From S5-327 sp965116015 (GTDB lineage Bacteria; Chloroflexota; Dehalococcoidia; Lucifugimonadales; Australimonadaceae), in contig OZ220477.1 in NCBI GenBank assembly GCA_965116015.1, positions 868,001 through 932,000 of the forward strand: DNA of 64,000 nucleotides, in the 5' to 3' direction. The notes beneath the pieces are model-generated. The model made no database searches and had not been told where the DNA came from. It saw only the letters and a program-made list of their open reading frames with translations. Below, piece by piece: positions 58,924 through 64,000 of the stretch (within the stretch, counting starts at the first letter, position 1; every line of letters begins with the position of its first letter). A program made the position numbers and the translations under genes.

Positions 58924-61155
58924 ATGACAACTGAGCCTCGCGTTGTGGGAATGGGGATTCCGCGCGTCGACGGACGCGAAAAGGTGACGGGAGAGGCGAA
59001 CTATGGGGCGGATTTCGATCTGCCAGGCATGTTGTGGGCGAAGACTGTACGGAGCCCCTACCCGCATGCGCGCATCGTGTCGATCGATACGTCGGCGGCG
59101 AAGGCGCTGTCGGGGGTGCGCGCTGTGCTGACGGGAGCTGACTTGCCGGCGAATATGCGCTGGGGGCGGCGGATAGTGGATGTTCCGGTTCTGGCGCAGG
59201 GTGAGGCGCGGTTCGTGGGAGAGCAGGTCGCAGCGGTGGTCGCGGAGGATGAGGAGATTGCGCAGCGGGCGGTGAATCTGGTTGAGGTTGAGTACGAGGA
59301 GCTGCCGGCGGTTACTGATCCGCTGGAGGCGATGAGGGACGAGTTGCTGGTGAATCCTGATATGCCGGGGTTCAAGGGGTTGCTCTACGAGGTGGACGAG
59401 CCGACGAACGTTGTTGTTCATTGGGAGTGGAAGAACGGGGATGTGGAGGCGGGGATGCGGGAGGCGGATGTTGTTGTGGAGAACACGTTCACGACGCCTT
59501 CGCAGCATCAGACGTATATGGAGGCGCACAACGCGACGGTTCAGGTTCGGGCGGACGGGTCGGCAGATGTTTGGACTCCGGGGAAGGCTCCGTACGCGGT
59601 GCGGGGGCAGATTTCGGGGCCTCTTGGGGTTGAGGCGGAGAGCATCGTGTTTCATCCGGTGACGATCGGGGGGGATTTTGGCGGCAAAGGCTCGCCGATG
59701 AACGTGGCGCTCGGGTATCTGCTGTCGAAGGCGGTTGGGGGGAGGCCGGTGCGGATGGTGTTCGATTACAGCGAGGAGTTTCTGGCGGCGAATCCGCGGC
59801 ATTATTCGATTATCCGGATGCGAACGGGGGTTACGCGAGGGGGGGAGATAACTGCGCACGATGTGAGCATTGTGTTCGACAGCGGGGCGTACGCGGGGTT
59901 CAAGCCGGCGGGTCATCTTGGGGGGGCCAAGGCTGCGGGTGGGCCGTATCGGGCGAGGAGCGCTCGCGTTGTGGAGGATATGGTGTATACGCACAACACG
60001 CCGTGCGGTCATATGCGCGGGCCTGGGGAGCCGCAGGCGGTGTTCGCGCTAGAGTCGCATATCGACGAGGCGGCGAAGCGCATCGGGATGGATCCGGTGG
60101 ATTTCCGGCTGATAAATCTGGTGGAGGACGGGGAGCCGACGGCGCTTGGCGACGTTTTCGTCGAGAATCGCGCCTCGGAGGCGCTGCGAGCCGCGCTCGA
60201 GGCGTCGGGGTACTCATCGGAGAAGGGCGCCGGGGTGGGGCGCGGAGTGTCGGTGGGGGAGCGTCCGCCGGGAGGGGGGCGGATCAATTCGCAGGTGTCG
60301 CTGGAGGCTGACGGGTCGGTGGTGGTTACGACGCCGCTGTTCGAGCAGGGGGCGGGAGCTTACACGGTTCTGCAGCAGGTCGTGGCTGAGGATATGGGTC
60401 TGCCGGCGGAGGGGGTGAGGGTGGTTGTGGCGGACACGGGGTTGTTCGAAATGGATCAGGGGGTGGGAGGGAGCCGGGTTACGAATCTGGGGACTATTGC
60501 GACGCACGATGCGGTGGAGCAGGCGCAGGGAGAGTTGTTCAAGCTTGCGGCGGAGTTGCAGAACTGGCCGGAGGAGAAGTTGGCCATTCGGGGGCGGATG
60601 CTGACGCGGACGGATACTGGGGAGTCGCAGCCGTGGAGCGATCTTATCGCGCGGGTTGGGGCGCCGGTTGTGGGTCGGGCTTCGGCGTCGGGGGGGTACG
60701 AGAATCCGGTTACGGGGTATTGCGCGCAGGTGGCGGAGGTGGAGGTGGACGGGGAGACTGGGCAGATCAGGCTTACGCGTCTCACGACGGCGCACGATAC
60801 GGGGACGATTATCAATCCTATTGGGCATCAGGGGCAGATCAACGGGGGGGCGATTATGGGGGTGGGGTTCGGGCTGCAGGAGGAGCTGACGCGCGAGGGA
60901 GGGTTCGTTTCGACGCTCTCGTTCGCGGACTACAAGATTCCGAATATCGCGGATATTCCAGATTTGACGACGGTGGTTCTCGACGAGCCGGGGAAGGGGG
61001 TTGGGCCGTACAACATCAAGGCTATCGGGGAGAGCCCGAACGCGCCGACGGCGGCGGCAATCGCGAATGCGATTGCGGATGCGACGGGGGCGCGCATTCG
61101 GGATCTGCCGGCGACGGCGGAGAAGCTGTATACGGCGCTGCGAGGGGCCGGCTAG
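58924..61155 (+). CDS. Xanthine/aldehyde oxidase family molybdenum subunit (CoxL-like), lone
   Basis: 743 residues. The N-terminal VVGMGIPRVDGREKVTGEAN, GEQVAAVVAEDEEIAQRAV, IGGDFGGKGSPMNVA and PCGHMRGPGEPQ segments mark a molybdopterin-binding hydroxylase subunit. The catalytic Glu is at about 703 (IKAIGESPNAP). No FAD (CoxM) or 2Fe-2S (CoxS) subunit gene is near; the neighbours are a CoA-transferase and Fhs. It may borrow partners from elsewhere in the genome. Strong site GGAGAGGAGAAG before the ATG. Substrate could be an N-heterocycle or aldehyde. Confidence 0.9.
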   Translation: MTTEPRVVGMGIPRVDGREKVTGEANYGADFDLPGMLWAKTVRSPYPHARIVSIDTSAAKALSGVRAVLTGADLPANMRWGRRIVDVPVLAQGEARFVGEQVAAVVAEDEEIAQRAVNLVEVEYEELPAVTDPLEAMRDELLVNPDMPGFKGLLYEVDEPTNVVVHWEWKNGDVEAGMREADVVVENTFTTPSQHQTYMEAHNATVQVRADGSADVWTPGKAPYAVRGQISGPLGVEAESIVFHPVTIGGDFGGKGSPMNVALGYLLSKAVGGRPVRMVFDYSEEFLAANPRHYSIIRMRTGVTRGGEITAHDVSIVFDSGAYAGFKPAGHLGGAKAAGGPYRARSARVVEDMVYTHNTPCGHMRGPGEPQAVFALESHIDEAAKRIGMDPVDFRLINLVEDGEPTALGDVFVENRASEALRAALEASGYSSEKGAGVGRGVSVGERPPGGGRINSQVSLEADGSVVVTTPLFEQGAGAYTVLQQVVAEDMGLPAEGVRVVVADTGLFEMDQGVGGSRVTNLGTIATHDAVEQAQGELFKLAAELQNWPEEKLAIRGRMLTRTDTGESQPWSDLIARVGAPVVGRASASGGYENPVTGYCAQVAEVEVDGETGQIRLTRLTTAHDTGTIINPIGHQGQINGGAIMGVGFGLQEELTREGGFVSTLSFADYKIPNIADIPDLTTVVLDEPGKGVGPYNIKAIGESPNAPTAAAIANAIADATGARIRDLPATAEKLYTALRGAG

Positions 61156-61178
61156 TCTGGCGCACGAGGAGAGACGCG

Positions 61179-62798
61179 ATGAAGCCGATAAGCGAGATCG
61201 CGCGGAATCTGGGGCTTGCGCCCAAGCATCTCACTGCGTTCGGGGACAGCAAGGCGAAGGTGTCGCTGGAGGCGACGCGGGCTCAGCAGAGGGGGAAGCT
61301 TGTTGTGGTGACGAGCGTGAATCCGACGCCGGCGGGGGAGGGGAAGACGACGACGACGATCGGGCTGACGCAGGGTCTTAATTACATTGGCAAGAAGGCT
61401 GTGGCGACGGTTCGGCAGCCGTCGCTTGGGCCTATCTTTGGCATCAAGGGCGGGGGTTCGGGAGGGGGGAAGTCGTGCGTTATACCTGAGGACGAGATCA
61501 ATATTCACTTCACGGGGGATATGCACGCGGTGGCGGCGGCGCACAATTTGCTTGCGGCAATGGCGGACAACGCTGTTCAGCGCGGTTTGGCGGGGGACGC
61601 GGCTCCGGAGGACATTACGTGGCGGCGCGTTGTCGATATCGAGGATCGCGCGCTGCGCAGCATTGTTACGGGTCTTGGGGGGTCGCCCAACGCTCCGCTG
61701 CGGGAGACGGGGTTCGATATCGTCGCGGCATCGGAGATTATGGCCATTCTGGCGCTGGCTTCGGATCTGGGGGATCTGCGGCGGCGGCTTGGGCGGGTGA
61801 CGATTGCGACGAGCAAGAAGGGGCAGCGGGTGACGGCGGAGGATATCGGGGCGGTGGGGTCGTTGATGGCGCTGCTGCGGCATGCGGTTCTCCCGAATCT
61901 GGCGCAGACGACGGATGGCAGCCCGGCGTTCGTGCATACGGGGCCGTTCGGGAATATCGCGCACGGGTGCAGCTCGGTTATAGCGGATCGGATGGCGCTG
62001 GGGTACGCCGACTATGTGATTACGGAGGCGGGGTTCGGCGCGGATCTTGGGTTCGAGAAGTTCATGCACATTAAGTGCCGCACGAGCGGGTTGCGTCCGC
62101 ATGCGGCGGTGCTGGTGGCCACAGTTCGGGCGCTCAAATCGCACGGGGGAGCGCCGGCGTCGGGGTTGAATCATCCGGATGCGTTCGCGGTGCGGATCGG
62201 GGCGGATAATTTCGTGCATATGATTCATGTGGTGAAGTCGTTTGGACTTCCGGTGGTCGCGGCCATCAACAGTTTCCCGTCTGATACGCCGGAGGAGGTG
62301 GTGATTATGCAGCATCTGGCGATCGAGGCAGGGGCTGCGGCGGCGGTTACGTGCACGGGGTTCGCCGAGGGAGGAGCGGGAGCGGCAAGCCTTGCGGAGG
62401 CGGTGGCGCGCGCGACGGAGGGGCAGGCGCCGCGAATCAAGTATCTCTATCCGCTGGACGCGCCGATACGGGAGAAGGTTCGCGCGCTGGCTACGAAGGT
62501 TTACAACGCGGCGGATGTGCGGTGGAGCGCTGAGGCGAGCCGCCGCGCCGATCGTTTCGAGCAGCAGGGGCTTGGGGGACTTCCGGTGTGCATGGCGAAG
62601 ACGCATTCGTCGTTGTCGCACGATCCCAGTTTGAAGAATCGGCCGGCTGGCTACACCTTCGAGGTGTCGGACGCGCGGGCGTCGACGGGGGCGGGGTTTG
62701 TTTATCCGATTGCGGGTTCGATTATGACGATGCCGGGGCTTCCCAAGACGCCGCGCCCGCTCGACGTCGACAGCAAGGGGAATCTTGTTGGTTTTTGA
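61179..62798 (+). CDS. fhs: Formate-tetrahydrofolate ligase
   Basis: 539 residues from the ATG at 61179 after GAGGAGA, slightly shorter than the usual ~555. Nucleotide loop TPAGEGKTTTTIGL (50-63), KGGGSGGGKSCVIP and the segment DIEDRALRSIVTGLGG are diagnostic, as is the C-terminal GFVYPIAGSIMTMPGLP. It makes 10-formyl-THF from formate and ATP, the donor for AICAR transformylase (47260-48435). The codons before 61179 belong to the molybdenum-subunit gene in another frame. Confidence 0.94.
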   Translation: MKPISEIARNLGLAPKHLTAFGDSKAKVSLEATRAQQRGKLVVVTSVNPTPAGEGKTTTTIGLTQGLNYIGKKAVATVRQPSLGPIFGIKGGGSGGGKSCVIPEDEINIHFTGDMHAVAAAHNLLAAMADNAVQRGLAGDAAPEDITWRRVVDIEDRALRSIVTGLGGSPNAPLRETGFDIVAASEIMAILALASDLGDLRRRLGRVTIATSKKGQRVTAEDIGAVGSLMALLRHAVLPNLAQTTDGSPAFVHTGPFGNIAHGCSSVIADRMALGYADYVITEAGFGADLGFEKFMHIKCRTSGLRPHAAVLVATVRALKSHGGAPASGLNHPDAFAVRIGADNFVHMIHVVKSFGLPVVAAINSFPSDTPEEVVIMQHLAIEAGAAAAVTCTGFAEGGAGAASLAEAVARATEGQAPRIKYLYPLDAPIREKVRALATKVYNAADVRWSAEASRRADRFEQQGLGGLPVCMAKTHSSLSHDPSLKNRPAGYTFEVSDARASTGAGFVYPIAGSIMTMPGLPKTPRPLDVDSKGNLVGF

Positions 62799-62973
62799 TT
62801 CGGGGCTGCGACCGGCGAAGGGCCGGCGGCTCCAGCAGGTGGGATGCAGGGGACGGCGGGGGTTGCAGGCGCGGGAGATTCCGCAGGGCGGAGGATGAGA
62901 GGGGCGTCGCGCTGACGTAGCGCGGGAGGCGGTTTTTGTGGGGGGAAGCGCTGGTCGCGGGGAGGCGCTCTCT

Positions 62974-64000
62974 CTAGCGGGTGGGCTTGGCGCGAGCGCG
63001 GTTGACGCGATGGCGTTCGTTGGGGTCGAGGATGCGCTTGCGCATACGGATGCTCTTTGGGGTGATCTCGACGAGTTCGTCGTCGTTGATGAAGCCGAGG
63101 GCTTCTTCGAGGGCGAGTTTCACGGGAGGGGCGAGCCTCTCGACGATCTCCTGAGTGGCGGAGCGCATATTGGTCATTTTGCGCTCCTTGCAGACGTTCA
63201 GGTCCATATCGCGGTCGCGGTTGTGCTTGCCGACGATCATTCCCTGGTAGACCGGGGTTTGGGGGTCTACGAACGTCTCGCCGCGCTCCTGGGCATTCTG
63301 GAGGCCGTAGGCTACGGCGACGCCGGACTCTGCGGCGACGACTGCTCCCGCGCGGGCAGTTTTCACGACGCCTGCGAGGGGCTCCATTCCGAGGAATTCG
63401 GCGGTTAGTTGCCCGTTGCCGCGGGTGGCGCGGAGGAAGAAGCTCTGGAATCCGATGAGGCCTCGGGTTGGGATCCGGTACTGCATTCGGACGTTCCGTG
63501 AGCCGTCGCTCTGCATATCGATCATTTGGGCGAGCCGCGCTGACAGCTCTTCGGTTACGGGGCCGATGTAGTCGTCGCGGGTTTCGAGGAAGATCATTTC
63601 GCAGGGTTCGTGGAGGGCGCCATCGATAACGCGGGTGACGGCCTCAGGGCGGGAGACCTGGAATTCGATGTTCTCGCGGCGCATTTTCTCGATGAGGACG
63701 GAGAGGTGTAGTTCGCCGCGTCCGCTGACCAGGAATTCGTCGGGGCTGCCGGCGCGTTCGACGCGGAGGGCTACGTTTGTTTGCAGTTCGCGCTGCAAGC
63801 GGTCCCACAGCATGCGGGATGTGGCGTACTGGCCTTCGCGTCCTGCGAATGGGGAGGTGTTGACGCTGAAGGTCATTCTTACTGTGGGTTCTTCGACTTG
63901 CATACGGTTCAGCGATTGGGGGGCGGATGGCGAGGCTATGGTGTCGCCGATGCGGACGTTGCGGAGGCCGGAGAGGGCGACGATTTCGCCGGCAGAGGCG
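62974..64000 (-). CDS. typA: GTP-binding protein TypA/BipA, C-terminal part
   Basis: The frame is open to the window end, so the N-terminal GTPase domain is outside. Visible are the domain 2 end EIVALSGLRNVRIGDTIASP, EPTVRMTFSVNTSPFAGREG, the domain III/V region SGRGELHLSVLIEKMRRE, PTRGLIGFQSFFLRATRGNG and the CTD with CKERKMTNMRS. These match BipA, a ribosome-associated GTPase for stress and biogenesis. The gene is convergent with fhs (175-bp gap). Confidence 0.95.
   Translation of the reverse strand, partial: ASAGEIVALSGLRNVRIGDTIASPSAPQSLNRMQVEEPTVRMTFSVNTSPFAGREGQYATSRMLWDRLQRELQTNVALRVERAGSPDEFLVSGRGELHLSVLIEKMRRENIEFQVSRPEAVTRVIDGALHEPCEMIFLETRDDYIGPVTEELSARLAQMIDMQSDGSRNVRMQYRIPTRGLIGFQSFFLRATRGNGQLTAEFLGMEPLAGVVKTARAGAVVAAESGVAVAYGLQNAQERGETFVDPQTPVYQGMIVGKHNRDRDMDLNVCKERKMTNMRSATQEIVERLAPPVKLALEEALGFINDDELVEITPKSIRMRKRILDPNERHRVNRARAKPTR

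Overview
The window is high-GC bacterial DNA carrying about 55 protein genes and one RNase P RNA. I see no tRNA or 5S/16S/23S rRNA gene and no CRISPR array. The gene set is two family III CoA-transferases, a PEP-mutase/isocitrate-lyase family protein, LigB-type and cupin dioxygenases, dihydroxyphthalate-decarboxylase-like proteins, tandem ACMSD-type amidohydrolases, a CoxL-like molybdenum hydroxylase, a branched-chain 2-oxoacid dehydrogenase and GH15 glucoamylase. Together with class A rnpB this points to a free-living or sponge/marine heterotroph of the Chloroflexota (SAR202/Dehalococcoidia-like). That taxonomic call is an inference from gene content only.

Layout. 0-6 kb: a minus-strand block (unknown 79-aa protein, PEP mutase/ICL-family enzyme, HbpS/GlcG-like protein, CoA-transferase cut by the window edge), then a bacterial endonuclease Q, then a plus-strand acetolactate synthase large subunit. 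6-13 kb: an atypical metallo-beta-lactamase-fold protein, GH15 glucoamylase, FabF-type ketosynthase, RecJ and VOC proteins. 13-19 kb: double-cupin protein, GNAT, LigB dioxygenase, Gfo/Idh dehydrogenase and ornithine-cyclodeaminase-like enzyme, a small putative catabolic set. 19-26.7 kb: an accessory island with a retropepsin-like protein, an AT-richer orphan TcmP, an unknown protein overlapping a PIN toxin gene, and a type I restriction system with a fused HsdM-HsdS and an HsdR split at a C11 tract. 26.7-35 kb: a second double-cupin, a block of tandem repeats, then a likely catabolic operon (two amidohydrolases, NicX/M29-like protein, two dihydroxyphthalate-decarboxylase-like proteins flanking a thiol-dioxygenase-like cupin), followed by a two-TM ORF with an out-of-frame HNH domain.

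35-43 kb: acetyl-CoA synthetase, tartrate/isopropylmalate-type dehydrogenase, an Asp-rich secreted protein, class II aldolase, a double DUF427 protein, a frameshifted MFS transporter and a c-type cytochrome. 44-52 kb: rnpB, a recombinase-family protein whose catalytic residues are missing, a coiled-coil zinc-ribbon protein, and a minus-strand operon E1alpha-E1beta-E2-AICAR transformylase-LipB, in which LipB would help to lipoylate E2. 52-64 kb: ThiI, a second class II aldolase, a two-gene AlbA_2/ParA module of unknown role, enoyl-CoA hydratase plus CoA-transferase, an orphan molybdenum hydroxylase, formate-tetrahydrofolate ligase and the 3-prime part of TypA/BipA.

Three genes (hsdR, the MFS transporter, the HNH protein) are interrupted by single-base frameshifts. 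Each may be real or an assembly error. Several intergenic regions hold imperfect tandem repeats with periods of about 42-63 and 145-149 bp. From roughly 14 kb on, the plus strand is visibly G-rich whichever strand is coding.
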